DNA from: Wolfiporia cocos
Taxonomy: Eukaryota > Basidiomycota > Agaricomycetes > Polyporales > Phaeolaceae
Length of the DNA: 64,000 bases
NCBI GenBank assembly: GCA_029448655.1
Contig: JACCLO010000003.1
Location: 4,712,001 to 4,776,000 of the forward strand
Reading direction: 5' to 3'
The notes beneath the pieces were generated by a model. The model saw only the letters and a list, made by a program, of their open reading frames with translations. It did not search any database and was not told where the DNA came from. Position numbers and translations under genes: made by a program. Shown in pieces: positions 51,958 through 62,804 of this stretch (positions are counted from its first letter, which is position 1; every line of letters starts with the position of its first letter).

Positions 51958-53308
51958 CTATGCGAACAGAGACGAGTGTAGAGCGCACATCAACAGTCCT
52001 CGCGTGTGCAAGGTCGGAAACTGGCGAATCGACACCAATTCGTGCCAGATAGCGCTAGCAATGTCAATTTGTGCGGGTGACACGACGAAATTGCAGCGAG
52101 GACCGTCCATGCCGTGCAACTGTGGCAGATGAAGAAGATAGTCGAGTTGAATACAGACAGACTGTATGAGAGGAAGCAATTCTGCACGGGCCGACATCCA
52201 GCATGGTTCGCTCAGCCTGAGCTGCACTGTTATTGCTGGTAGAGCCGCGGACGCGCAAGCAAACAGAACCAGTCGGGCTAGCCAATTAACGGGTATTTGG
52301 CGGACGGTACTTTCGCTCAGCGTGACGTCGAGTAACACGCTCGTAAGTCCGAGATTATGGGAGAGATCGTGGCGAGTACTGAGATCTAATGTAAGGTAAA
52401 TTCACGCCAATCGTACGGGAACATACACGCACCTCCGAGATCTTGCGGCGTATGTAACACTATGTCTGGCGGGGAAATCAGATGGATATCCAGATTCCGC
52501 AGACACTTTCCAGCTAGCCACAGTAGTTGCTGTATATTTTCCTTCCACAAGTCGAATTGATTTTGCCATAAATCTTGAGAATGTATCTGCAGGTCTCTGC
52601 AGGAGGCAGCAGCCCTCGTCGCGACGAGCGCAGAAACGACATCCATGGAAGAACCCTCAATGCGTATCTTAGTCAAGTGCGGCGGAGTGATCCATCGTCT
52701 TCGGCGACAATCAGATGTCTCTTGTGCACTAAAGTGCAGATCGGCTAGCCGTAGAGTTGTGAGAAGCGGAAGCGCACAAAGAAGCCGACCGAAGACCGCG
52801 ACTGATGGCAGCGAACGCGGCGGTCCAAGTCGAGGCACCTGATCGGAAGCGCCGACAGGTGAAGAAAGACGCTCGTAGGGATAGCGCCCGTGCGCCACTC
52901 TCCGCCGCGAACGACGAACTCGCGCAGCTGCGGGAGACTCCCTGCGAACATGGCTGCGAAAGTCGAAAGATGTGTGAGGTATGCGTATGTGCTCCCTGTT
53001 CCATGCTTGTTGCCTACAACCTCCACTACCCGAACTCGAAACTTGTAGTCAGCGTCCGCGCGCACTGCCTCGGCGAGTCGATACGCATCGCTCTGGTTAG
53101 CGATCACCGCCTTTCGCTCCCCAAGTGCCCTTGGTAAGTCCCTCATACCCTTATCCCTTCTGAATAGTTTTATAGCTTGGTAGCACGCCACCGATGCGGC
53201 CGGTTCGTCGCGCAGATAGTCGAGTATATTGTTCCAAACCTCAATGGGCATTCGCGAGGCCGCGATATCTACTGCTACCTTTGTGCTTATTGCATCTGTT
53301 GAGGGCAT
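51958..53308 (-). pseudogene. F-box protein gene with a frameshift
   Basis: F-box proteins link substrates to SCF ubiquitin ligases. The start at 53308 (MPSTDAISTK) leads to an F-box RMPIEVWNNILDYL. The frame then matches the plus-strand gene at 61415 position by position (LTHLSTFAAMFAGSLPQL against LAHLTTFAPMLARGLPRL). After FLHLSALPIRCLDLD, at about 52805-52840, the match continues only in another frame (VAVFGRLLCALPLLTTLRL against TIFGRLICAFPNLLRLQLH). No intron of usable phase explains the shift, so a one- or two-base indel is likely. The rest runs through ITPPHLTKIRIEG to a donor at 52432, with a second exon 52385-51958 in phase (LLDVTLSESTVRQIP). Both splice signals are intact, so the damage is recent or is a sequencing error. 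Confidence 0.7.
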
Positions 53309-54894
53309 GTTGTGGTTTTTTGAAACGCGAACGACCTTTATCTCGTCGCGTTCACTGAATGCAAAAATGTAGGCGTTCTGTCGGTAAGCTTCGCTTCGTA
53401 GTCGTCGTTCACTCAAATTCCCAGTCTACTTACTGTTCAACGGAGGGGAGAATAGCTTGAGCGTGAAGCATGCTGTCCCGATTGGCCAATATACTATTCC
53501 GGCTGCTATGCTCAACACAGGATTGGGCAAGCCGGAACATCCGTGTGCCCTGCGCTATACACAATTGTTTCGCATAATCAGCAAGACCCCTTGCGAGACG
53601 CGCAATAAAAATCACAGGGAACGCCACCATCATCTTGACCGTCCGTGCTTATTTGTCAAGACTGCTCCGAGACGACGAGTTGACATCCCAGCTGGGTACA
53701 GCGTCAGGTCTGCAGAAGAGCCTGCTATACGACCCAAATTCAATTCAATCGCGAACGCGTGAACGCCGAGTTTCACACATACCAGCTGACTATATGAGTA
53801 TCCACACGAGAGGATGGCTGGTCCGTTCTGGACACACCTTGAGCGGCCCACTAGGACGTACCAGCCGCTCCAAGCAAGCGGCACAAGAGTGGGCCGTTAA
53901 TTTGCCCGCTATGTCAGCTGTACACGTCCCGCCCATGTCTGGCTGTGGCCCAAGCTGTCTCGCGTAACGAGAATGTGTGGGTTCTGAACAAGTTGTGCTT
54001 CGCCGGTAGCATTTACACGAGCTGCATCACTGCCTTGAGGCGACCTCAATGGCGGATCATATTTGGCCCCCTTCACCCTAGAATTTTCTTATCGCTTCTT
54101 TATTTAGTCACACCGCTGTCGGTATGGGCTTGACATACCGAGCGTAGGTTTTTCCGGGCTTCCCTCGTGTTTGCCTGCCTAGGCTGGGCGCACGGCACGG
54201 GGATAGACTGACGCTCAAGCGCTCGTGAGCGTGGTGCGGCTGCTGCTAGACGGAATCCCGTTTCACCTCCTGGTCTCGCTCAGAGTTTGTGGGGACTCGA
54301 GTGGCACTGATACAACGTGAATGTCGTTTTCATATAATCGAATATCTCACATAAGATGCCACATTGTGGCAACTAGGCAATGCTTGCTACTACTCCATTT
54401 GAATGGAAGATTTTCTGAGTGGAGCGTCCCGCTACTTATCATCTAAATCGCTGCAGAATGGTCTGACTCAAAGTTCTGTTGCCAGATTAATGACCAGACA
54501 GCTTGCGGACGATGGTTGCGACAAGCTCGATACGACATATATCCGTGCGTATGAGAAGAGGATCCAGTTGGCATTGATCACGAAGGGCCTACCAGAGACA
54601 CAACTTTCACATAACGGCTGCGATGTTTGCATGCATGCTCCTCTTCAGTGCTCAGTTCTGAATCTGTCAGTGCCGTTGCCGATCGCCGTCCATTTATCGC
54701 TGGTGGGGACTCTCACCATCTTTGACGCATTCTTCGAGCCAGCACCCAAGCCTAAGGCCTAAACAGAGATTCGATACAAAGATATGTTTTATGGATACAG
54801 TAATCACTAACGCTACACCGGGGTCGTCAATATCATCTATATAGTCGTACAACACCTCGTATTTGTCTCCGTAGCCAAGCCCATCTTCGAGTGG
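53309..54894. other. no recognised gene
   Basis: Between the F-box gene start and the OsmC-type gene end. Short frames on both strands (for example plus 53635-53967) lack motifs. One slightly more protein-like frame is listed at 54403-54762. Confidence 0.45.
54403..54762 (+). CDS. possible small hypothetical protein
   Basis: A 119-codon frame starts MEDFLSGASRYLSSKSLQNG and ends in a Pro/Lys-rich tail (FFEPAPKPKA). Its composition looks protein-like (balanced, one hydrophobic stretch near the end), but no family is recognised and introns were not found. Confidence 0.25.
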   Translation: MEDFLSGASRYLSSKSLQNGLTQSSVARLMTRQLADDGCDKLDTTYIRAYEKRIQLALITKGLPETQLSHNGCDVCMHAPLQCSVLNLSVPLPIAVHLSLVGTLTIFDAFFEPAPKPKA

Positions 54895-55601
54895 TCAGAC
54901 CTTGTTGACGATAACCTCTGCACCGTGCGTGAGCGCACGACTATAGGTGCAGTGCTAATGCACTGTTGTTAGCGACTTTCATAGCGCATACTGCATGCGA
55001 TGACTCCCACCTCATGCGCAGCGGCAATGATCTCGTCGTCATCGCAGCCCTCGACGGTGAACACGACGCGCGAGCCAAATCCCTCAAGATTTGGGTCGCT
55101 CGGATGGCCGAGGAAGACGTTGGTATGAATCTTTGCATTCTCGGCAAGATGCTTCTTATTTGCTCGCGCTGCCATCAGCTGAAGAGGTCCAAGGAAGCAG
55201 GCTGCAAGTAGTGGGGTCAACACATGGAGACGAATATCTACTAAGGACATACATGCGTAGCCCATGCCGAACAGCTGTTTTGGATTCTGGCCGGCGGCTC
55301 TGCTGCCTGTATTCTTGGGCATGGCCATGGTAAGCTCGAGGGGCACGTCACCCGGATTGGATCTAACCGTTCCGTTACGACCAGACCCTTCTGCGGTAGC
55401 TTTGGCAAAGTACTGGACGGGGCGTAAAATCATCAGCATCCTATGGACTGATCACGGATCGGATCGAAATCGTACAAGGTGGTCCTTCAAAGTGATTATG
55501 GTCCGAGAAATGGGCATGTTCGGGTTGCGAGCACGTCGAGCACCGGCGCCGGTGAGAACACGGCCGGTGAGAGGGCGAAAAAGGACTCGAGATGGATGCA
55601 T
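54895..55601 (-). CDS. OsmC/Ohr-family peroxidase, probably mitochondrial
   Basis: Four exons join in phase to 178 aa: 55601-55476, 55412-55253, 55201-55011 and 54954-54895. OsmC/Ohr proteins reduce organic hydroperoxides with two reactive Cys. Here these are in YASCFLGPLQ (first Cys) and HCTYSRALTHGAEV (second Cys), both in the expected places. Other family blocks: ATAEGSGRNGTVRSN, NPKQLFGMGY and GFGSRVVFTVEG. The first exon is Arg-rich and lacks acidic residues (MHPSRVLFRPLTGRVLTGAG), which suggests a mitochondrial presequence. Without it the length equals the bacterial family. The last intron begins in what would otherwise be a short readable tail. Splicing it is required to recover the second Cys motif. 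Confidence 0.87.
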
Positions 55602-57480
55602 ATTATCTAATTGTATTACCGATCGCGATGTATCGTGAAGGTCGTGCCGGCGTAAGAGTGTGAAATCGTGAAATCAATACGGATTGTAACAAAAGCGTGA
55701 TATTAGCGTTCGAGGTAGAGGAAGCAGCTGCTGATGGCAAGCAGACAGGAAAATAATGCCTTATATTTTGGCTCGCGCCACACCTGGTGCCAAGTTCAAG
55801 GCGTTGGCGCCGCAGCGGTTGCACCAGTAGTGACGTACAGACACTGGGGACTGCGCAGCATGAAGCAATTGGCGGAAAATTGTGACAGCCAAGAGAAGGA
55901 TGTCATGGTAGAGATCAAATAGAGCCAATCCGCATAAGACATTCCATTCTGTGAGAGTAGCAGCACCCCACAGTTTGCGTGATCGATGATCTCCTCTAAA
56001 ATGTCAAGTCGCGGACTCATAAATTTGATAGAGCAAGGTCCATGTGTTGTGAGACCACTTATATTGTTTTTTTATGTGATTGGAGCGACGACGAGAAGTG
56101 GAGATTATGGACTTGCCGCATGACTCTACAGCGATAATCTCCAGCCACTTACATAATCACTCATCGTGTTCTCGGTTTAACTTGAAGGTTTCCTGGAACA
56201 TACATGATTTTCGAGCAAGTGTAAATCTTTGAGGACATATCATGTAAAACCGAGAATTTGGGTGGGCGACTGAGCCTCACCGGCGACGCAGAGATGTAGG
56301 TCATGTGTTTGGCTCAGTCTGAGACCATCACCGCCCGCACGAAATCGATTGTAGCGATGAGCGATATCGAGAAATATACATCTCCCGGAATTGTCTGCTT
56401 ACAGCTGAATACTTTGATTCGTGCGTTGCTTCTTTACAGGCCTCATTTGACTTAGATGTTACGTGTCAGGAAATCTATGCAGAAGGTTTACAAGCTGCCA
56501 TGCCAGGTGTTCCGTATCTTGAAGAACGCTTGCCACGAAACATCGATAACAAGCGTGAATACTAGCCAAAAAAAGCAAGACGTACTCGCATATCAGACAA
56601 GTCTCACACGGGAGGTGAGCCCGATCGCTTGCTGCGCCAAGCCATGATCTGGATCTACAAGGTATGCTTTCGCATATGCACTGCCTACGCACAATTCTAA
56701 ACGGGGATTTCCAAGGCGCGCTGCGGTTAACGCTCGGGTACGAGCACGTGCATCGCACGCTGTGCAAGATTTGACCCTCGAACATAGCGAGGGTGCCATC
56801 GCGGCCGACTCAAGGCTCCAGTTAGTATTATCCAGAATAGTTGTCCGTTGCCCAGCACAGATGGCAAGTGGTGTTTGTCAAGACTCAATACCGCTCATAC
56901 CTTACAAATCTTGGGGCAACAGCACAATCCCAAGACACAATATTTGCTGTGACAGCATAAGGAGGTCATTGCATCCCCTCAACGCGAATTTTACAACCAA
57001 TATACGTGCCATCCCAGGCTGGCTAGCTAGGCCGCTTGCCCAGCAATACACTGTATGCGCATGCTCCCCCTAAACACAACGAACCTCGTTGATTGGCTTG
57101 GCCCTTGCAGAAACCGGCATCCTTAGTTTCCGCCTGTTCGACTTCTCTGTGGCTCGGATACGGGCGACGAAACATACAGCGATCAAATTCCCGGACAGGT
57201 ATGTCTTAGAAGCTTACGACTGGCACAGCGAGCATGCTAGCGGTTTTACATCTCATCGCCACATCCCGGAGGGTGCTCGCACCGGGGATATCTCGCCTGA
57301 TTTGTGAGTGCCCGTCTACACCGATGGACTCTCAGGCAGATCATGACTGGCTTCAGAACATTATAAAAGCAGGACCTCCTATCCATGGAACTCCATCGTC
57401 ACCACCAGTTGTATTCTCCGTTCTACCTCACGGAAGCACTCTAATCGCACAATCCCTTCGCTTTTTCTGCATCAGTAATC
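55602..57480. other. intergenic; TATA box of the secreted-protein gene
   Basis: No gene was recognised in 1.9 kb. TATAAAA at 57362-57368 lies about 115 bp before the start at 57481 and is the best promoter candidate. Near 56083-56160 short inverted stretches (AGTGGAGATTAT against ATAATCTCCAGCCACT) could form a hairpin. Confidence 0.45.
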
Positions 57481-58196
57481 ATGTTCGCTGCCGCCCTCTT
57501 CTCGTTCGTCTTCGCTGCGAGCGCCCTCGCTCACCCGTCCCTCGTCGCCCGCCAGAGCCTGTGCAAGCAGCTCGGTGCCGGTGCCGACGACACGCTCTCG
57601 TACAACTTCACGCTCGCCGCTGGCAGCCCTTCCTCGCCGATCGACGACCCGACCACCGGCTCGCCGATGGTCATGGCCATCGGCGGCGCGGGCACCAGTG
57701 GCCAGGCCAGCACCTGGGTGATCACTGTATGTAGATTCGATACATCGCTGGCGATTTCTCTCGTTGACAACTGTTTTTAGGCTGCGTCAACCGCAAACAA
57801 CACCGACTGGCCGAACTTCTCGCTCGTCAACGGTGCACTAGTCCCGAACGCGGGCTCCACCCAGAAGGGTCTCGCGGCGTACGACATGAGCGTCAACCCT
57901 GGTGATGAGGTCCAGTTCATGGTCACGACTGCCAACAGCGGAGAGACCAGCGAGCTGATCTACTGCTCTGTCGTACGTGTCTTTTCATGTCATGTTTGCG
58001 AGTGGACCCTCAACAAATGCTGTTATTGTTCCAGTCGGATGCGTCCGGAAACGCGGTGCTCGCCGTGAACGGCGATGCTAACAGCTTCTTCGAATGTAAC
58101 GACGGTTCCCGCGATGTGCTCGTCTACAAGGCCAGCTCTTCCAGCACCCATTACCACAACTGCGGTGCCGTCAACGTTATCCTCAGGCACGCTTAA
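57481..58196 (+). CDS. small secreted protein of unknown function
   Basis: Three exons join in phase to 199 aa: 57481-57726, 57781-57972 and 58035-58196. A clear signal peptide (MFAAALFSFVFAASALAHP) is followed by a Ser/Thr/Gly-rich, beta-type sequence. Four Cys (SLCKQLG, IYCSV, FFECND, HNCGAV) could form two disulphides. At least two N-glycosylation sequons are present (NFT, NNT). The composition and GC-rich codon use suggest high expression. Function unknown; such proteins are common in basidiomycete secretomes. Confidence 0.85.
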
Positions 58197-59842
58197 GCCA
58201 TGACATACGATGGTGGATTCACGGTTATGTCATATGGACATTGCACACTCGTATCTCCCAGTCGCTCGCTTGACCACGTATAGCCCTACTTAATACTATG
58301 GCGTTCTAAGACATGCCTTGCGTCTGCACACCCGGATCCCTGTTCATCCGACACGACTTGGTCTACACATTGTGAGGCGACTCAGTGCCTGTTTCGACAA
58401 GGTATAGGGGTAACTCGCGAAAGTTACAATGCCGGTCTCTCGTCCCATCGGAGGCGACGAGATGTTGAGGAAGAGTGGGCTGTACAACGAAACAGTGACG
58501 CTGTGGCTGCACTCTAGGGCCATAAATGATGATCACCATAAAGCATTGCGCTGCAAGGGGAGATTGTGTCCGGTTATGCGTGTGTCACGGTATTTCTCTT
58601 GTCCAGTGGCGATGTCAATGCAGACGCAATGTCAGCGAAATACGGTGGTTATATTTCATTACGTGTTGTACCAGTAGCTTCACTGAGATGGAAGGAGCCA
58701 ACGGAATTAAGCGGAGTGGCTTTTGGTCTCTGGGAGAAGGGCCGACTCATTAGGAGGGAGAAGCACTTTTACATGACGCTTGGTGTCTCTTGTCTCGTAA
58801 TGTGTACTGGCCAGCGATATGCAGCAGCATTTCAGCTAAATGAATGCATGTCATGTGCGATGGCAAACCGTAAAATCAATGTCTCACCGGGGAATGCATT
58901 CATCGCCCCTGCACTAATCTGACATCAATGCGGCGTACTGGTAATGGAGAAATATCACAGCCTGACGGAATTGCTATTCATGCTGTTATGAAACTGGGTC
59001 TCTCTGTATACATTGGATATAGGTGAGACGGTAGGCCGTGGGTGTCGGGGACTGCTGAGAGCATGCGCATCTCTTGCGTCCCCGCTATAGCTGGTCGAAC
59101 AGATACCTCAAGCTCTCCTCAGAGAGTAATTTTTGAGAGTACTTTGTTGCGAGCTAGTTTGTTGTGAGCTAGGCTCTCACGCGGGATGAACTTGACCACT
59201 GGAGATCTCTGCGTCAAGCAGCGCTGAAGCTATGACGCAGGTGCTTTTGGCGCTGTTAACTGTATCAGCTCAGCAATGAAAGATGATACATGAGTCGTGC
59301 TAGCATAAGACAGGAGCGCGCTGCTACAAATCTGGAGAAAGAGGCACAGAGTTGTTGAAGAAGTACAAAGCAGCACCACAGGACCGGGCAGACAATCAAG
59401 GCCAATGCCGAAGTACAAGAGAGGACACATGCAGCGAGGACATAGACTAGCAGTAAGCCGCATGATCTTGTTAGCTGCGAGGAAAAGGAAAGGCGGGAGC
59501 GATGCGCTATGTCGGCGTGAGCTGCATCGGCGGGAGAACCAGAGCCAGAGCGCTCGATCGGCATGATCAAAGTGAGAGAGAGAGAGACAACCATTTATAC
59601 CCCGCAGTCAGTATCCTATGTACATGTGCGGCAGCTAACGAGAGCCACAGTGGAAGTAAAGAGTATCGTAAATACGAGTAGGGTGGTGTTAGCGGTGGGA
59701 TGTTTGTTAGTCGTGGTGAGAGGGGAAGGGGTCGTAGGTACTCCGAAGGAGTGGAACTGACGTCATACGGGCCCCGAGTTAGGCCGACGCTGTTCAATAA
59801 ATATTTGGGAAAATGGGTGGAGAATGAGTAGAAAAAGTATAA
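58197..59842. other. no recognised gene; GA microsatellite
   Basis: Frames on both strands are short or strongly hydrophobic without motif. A (GA)n run lies at about 59573-59588. A 15-bp tandem (TTTGTTGCGAGCTAG then TTTGTTGTGAGCTAG) occurs near 59141-59170. Confidence 0.45.
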
Positions 59843-60973
59843 CTACGATGCAGAAGAACTCGCTGCAGAAATGGGTGTGGAGTTGACGATCTCCCAAGAG
59901 ATCTGAGGGTTGAATATGTCGCGTTTGCGGGCGATGCGTTGAACGCCAGCAAGAGATTCTTCGATTTGTTCGAGGATGACGTGCGTGTCGTCGTCGGGGA
60001 AGGATACGTAAATGGAGGATCGAAGCTTCGTGGAGTTGTTGTTGATCCAGTTGAAGTTGGAAAATTGAATCGGTTCGGCATGTTGGACGTTGGCACGGTG
60101 AAGACGGTACCAGAACATGGTGTTCCGGATTACCTCGTACCATTCCATGCTGAGAAGGTGAGAGTCGTAAGGCTCGGAGTTCTGGGATGGACGTCTAAGG
60201 ACGTTGTTGATTTGGAGTGTGAGAGAATGGGAGGGGACGAAGATATGAGGAGGTGCGTATAGTACGTTGCCCCACGGTTCGGGGCCGGCGGGGTGAGAAT
60301 AGATTGGTCCTTCCATAGGACCAGCAGGGCGGTCGTAGATAGGTCCCTCCATAGGACCGGCAGGTTGGTCATATAGGGGTTTCTCAAGGGGGCCAATAGG
60401 ATGGTCGTATAGGGGTGGTTCGAGCAGGAAGTTGACAGTGTCGACTGAGGCGACGGAGGTATGACTGGGAGTGGGTGATGGGGTACGAGGAGGTGTGGGT
60501 CGTGGGGATGGGGTGCGAGGTGGCGTCTCGGGACGATTCGGAACCCAGTGTAGACGCGGTTCGAGCTTCTTCGGGGTGGGCCGGAGAGAGCGGTTGGAAA
60601 CGTGTTTGTGGTGAGGCGTGGATGGAGTGGTGCGTGGCTTAGGGGTGGAGGGTGTGGGGGGGGTTGGTAAAGGGTTGTGGAACGTAGGCGCTAGGAGTGA
60701 GGTGAGGTGTAGCGCAAGGTTGTTGACATCCTGCTGCAAAGTGAGCAGGGAGGGGAGTTCGGTGTGGGCCAATTCGTTGGCACCATGGGTGATAGCGGTG
60801 AGAAGGTAGGATACGTGTGTCTTCCAGAGAGGAAGAGCGTATGTTGATGGGGTGGTTTCATGCGCCCGGTGAATGCTTTGGGCGGCGTTGAAAAGAAGAT
60901 CAAAGGCAAAGGTAGCGGGGGTGATGTCGGTAGGGACCCTCTGTGTACTCGGGACGGTGCGTTGGGTGTTCAT
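59843..60973 (-). CDS. Pro-rich protein with tandem GPMEGPIYD repeats, unassigned
   Basis: A single open frame of 376 codons with no recognised domain. The N-terminal 110 residues are helical and moderately hydrophobic (TFAFDLLFNAAQSIHRAHE). The middle is extremely rich in Pro, Ser and Thr (PRTPSPRPTPPRTPSPTPS). Then comes a tandem repeat of about 11-12 residues: PLYDHPIGPLEK, PLYDQPAGPMEG, PIYDRPAGPMEG, PIYSHPAGPEPW. The C-terminal 140 residues look folded (EWYEVIRNTMFWYRLHRANV, SIYVSFPDDDTHVILEQIEE). The sequence GCATGATCAAAGT occurs on both sides of the gene, at about 59561 and 61067. It could be a lineage-specific gene or a gag-like protein of a retroelement. No zinc knuckle or polymerase is seen. 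Confidence 0.6.
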   Translation of the reverse strand: MNTQRTVPSTQRVPTDITPATFAFDLLFNAAQSIHRAHETTPSTYALPLWKTHVSYLLTAITHGANELAHTELPSLLTLQQDVNNLALHLTSLLAPTFHNPLPTPPTPSTPKPRTTPSTPHHKHVSNRSLRPTPKKLEPRLHWVPNRPETPPRTPSPRPTPPRTPSPTPSHTSVASVDTVNFLLEPPLYDHPIGPLEKPLYDQPAGPMEGPIYDRPAGPMEGPIYSHPAGPEPWGNVLYAPPHIFVPSHSLTLQINNVLRRPSQNSEPYDSHLLSMEWYEVIRNTMFWYRLHRANVQHAEPIQFSNFNWINNNSTKLRSSIYVSFPDDDTHVILEQIEESLAGVQRIARKRDIFNPQISWEIVNSTPISAASSSAS

Positions 60974-61414
60974 GGTGAGGTGGACGATGCGTAGGGGGTG
61001 TTGTTTAGGTGGACGGTACGTGAGCGCCTAAGGCGATGGTGGTGGTACGAGAGAAAGGAGGGTCGGGCATGATCAAAGTACTATTAGTATAAGCGCTAAC
61101 GGCGCTCAGCGCTCCGAGACACTAGTGCCGGCATTCGCTGTTCGAACGTCCTTCCACGACAGTAGACAACGTCCTCTCTCCCAAAGGATCTGCCGCCTCC
61201 ACTTGTTCTCTGGTCATTCTGTCCCCTCTCCCCGGATCTCCCGAAGGCTTGATCCCGCAAATCGCTGACGGGATGACATCCCATCATGTATGGATCCCGA
61301 CCAAGGTCAAGCTGAAGGATCTCTGCGATATACTGAGAAGACCGGGTGCGCATCAATATTCGCCGGTGAGTAGATGTGTCGCTGTAAGTGTGGGCCTGGT
61401 AGTCGTTCAGCTAA
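60974..61414. other. divergent intergenic region
   Basis: This is the upstream region of the Pro-rich gene (minus) and of the F-box gene (plus). The first exon of the F-box gene may lie here. No joined start was found. Confidence 0.4.
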
Positions 61415-62804
61415 TTGTGTCTTAAGAGTTCTCCGAGCGTTGATCCTGCGCCATCGCGCTCAGCGGACGAGCCAACTCGTGACGAAGTAACCTGTAGACT
61501 GCCAATGGAGCTATGCGAGTCTATCTTGGATTACTTATGGGATGAGCCAGCGGCGTTACTCGCATGCCAGGCCGTTTGTCAGCAGTGGCGACGCAGGACC
61601 AAGTTCCTGTTGGACAGTTTGCTCAGAAGCGATCGACCGCTGCTCGGCGATCGTGAAGGAGTCCTCCTTCTAACGAAGCTACTGAGAGCAATCCCGTCCA
61701 AGCGCGAGGAGATAGGAGGGGCTACAATTATAGGGAACACGACCGAGAAGCACCGAAGTCTCGCCCACCTGACTACCTTCGCACCAATGCTTGCCAGAGG
61801 GCTACCCAGGTTACATTCTCTCGCTATTCGAGATGGCACTTGGCTAGCAGGCACAGTTCCAGACTGCACGTTTCTTCATCTCTCTATGATGAATCTCGCT
61901 CTGCTTGTCCTCTCCGACGTTACCCTTCCATCTGCCACTATTTTTGGCCGCTTGATTTGTGCATTTCCAAACCTTCTCCGATTACAGCTTCATAGGCTGA
62001 AACTTGGCAATGAGGCTTATACTGGCTTATCTGGCCGGCGCTGGACCCGTCCACCTCACCTACGTCAAATCGAAGTTGTGGGCCCTCATCCGGACATCTT
62101 AAGCGCATTAGTGTCCATAAGGCTTGGTCAAGGCTGCGATACTCTGAAAATTGAAAAGATGACGATTCCACCTGTAAGGATAGACCACGATGGACATGAT
62201 TTGTCGGCAGAAGTACAGCAGCTGCTGTGGCATGCAGGATCATCCCTCCAACACCTATCTTTTGGATTATGTCTTCCTACCAGTGGCAAAGGATTCCATT
62301 CACATGCCCCAGATTGTATGTATTGCTCTTCCGATATCCGGTCAGCATTGCTGAGTCTCAATCTTTCACAGACGGATGCCTCGACTTCAGCGACAATGTG
62401 GCACTCGAGACAGTAGAAGTCACTGTAATTGTGACTGAAAAGCAAGTCATCAGCTCATCTATTGATTGGATTCCACGATTCCTCTTCCAATCGCGCTCAG
62501 TCCCATCCCTGAAATGGGTCACATGGCGCTTTGAGCGACTCAATAGCAGTCTTCGCGCCACAGATGTTCTGCCAATGCTGGAGAGCTGTTCTCAGCTCGA
62601 TGAAATCCTGGATGACAGTCAGCCCTCATTGCGGCTGGAATTTGACATGCATGCCGATGAAACGGGTGATGCAGATGACATCTTCGAAGAACATGCCTCA
62701 ACGTACTTCCCAAGATTGGCGGAGCGCCTCACGTACGTCTGTTGTATGTCATATCCCTTCGGACGGGACTGATATGATGTCCCTACAGACGATACTATAC
62801 CTGA
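61415..62804 (+). CDS. F-box protein, apparently intact paralogue of the 52-kb gene
   Basis: Probably an SCF substrate adaptor. The F-box reads RLPMELCESILDYLWDEPA and QAVCQQWRRR. Leu-rich repeats follow (LHLSMMNLALLVLSDVTL, FGRLICAFPNLLRLQLHRLK). Exon 1 ends at 62315, exon 2 is 62372-62732 (FSDNVALETVEVTVIVTE) and exon 3 begins at 62789, ending at a stop 62802-62804. All of these join in phase. The start is uncertain: the open frame begins at 61415 without an ATG, the first in-frame Met is at 61505 inside the F-box, and an upstream exon with ATG at about 61290 is possible but does not join in phase. The frame is open where the 52-kb copy is shifted. Confidence 0.8.

Noticed and set aside
54954..55011. 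Reading the OsmC gene through its last intron to a nearby stop
   Set aside because: The read-through tail lacks the second reactive Cys; splicing restores the family motif HCTYSRA in phase.
59939..60262. Plus-strand frame opposite the Pro-rich gene
   Set aside because: It is the antisense shadow of a longer frame with clear tandem protein repeats on the minus strand.
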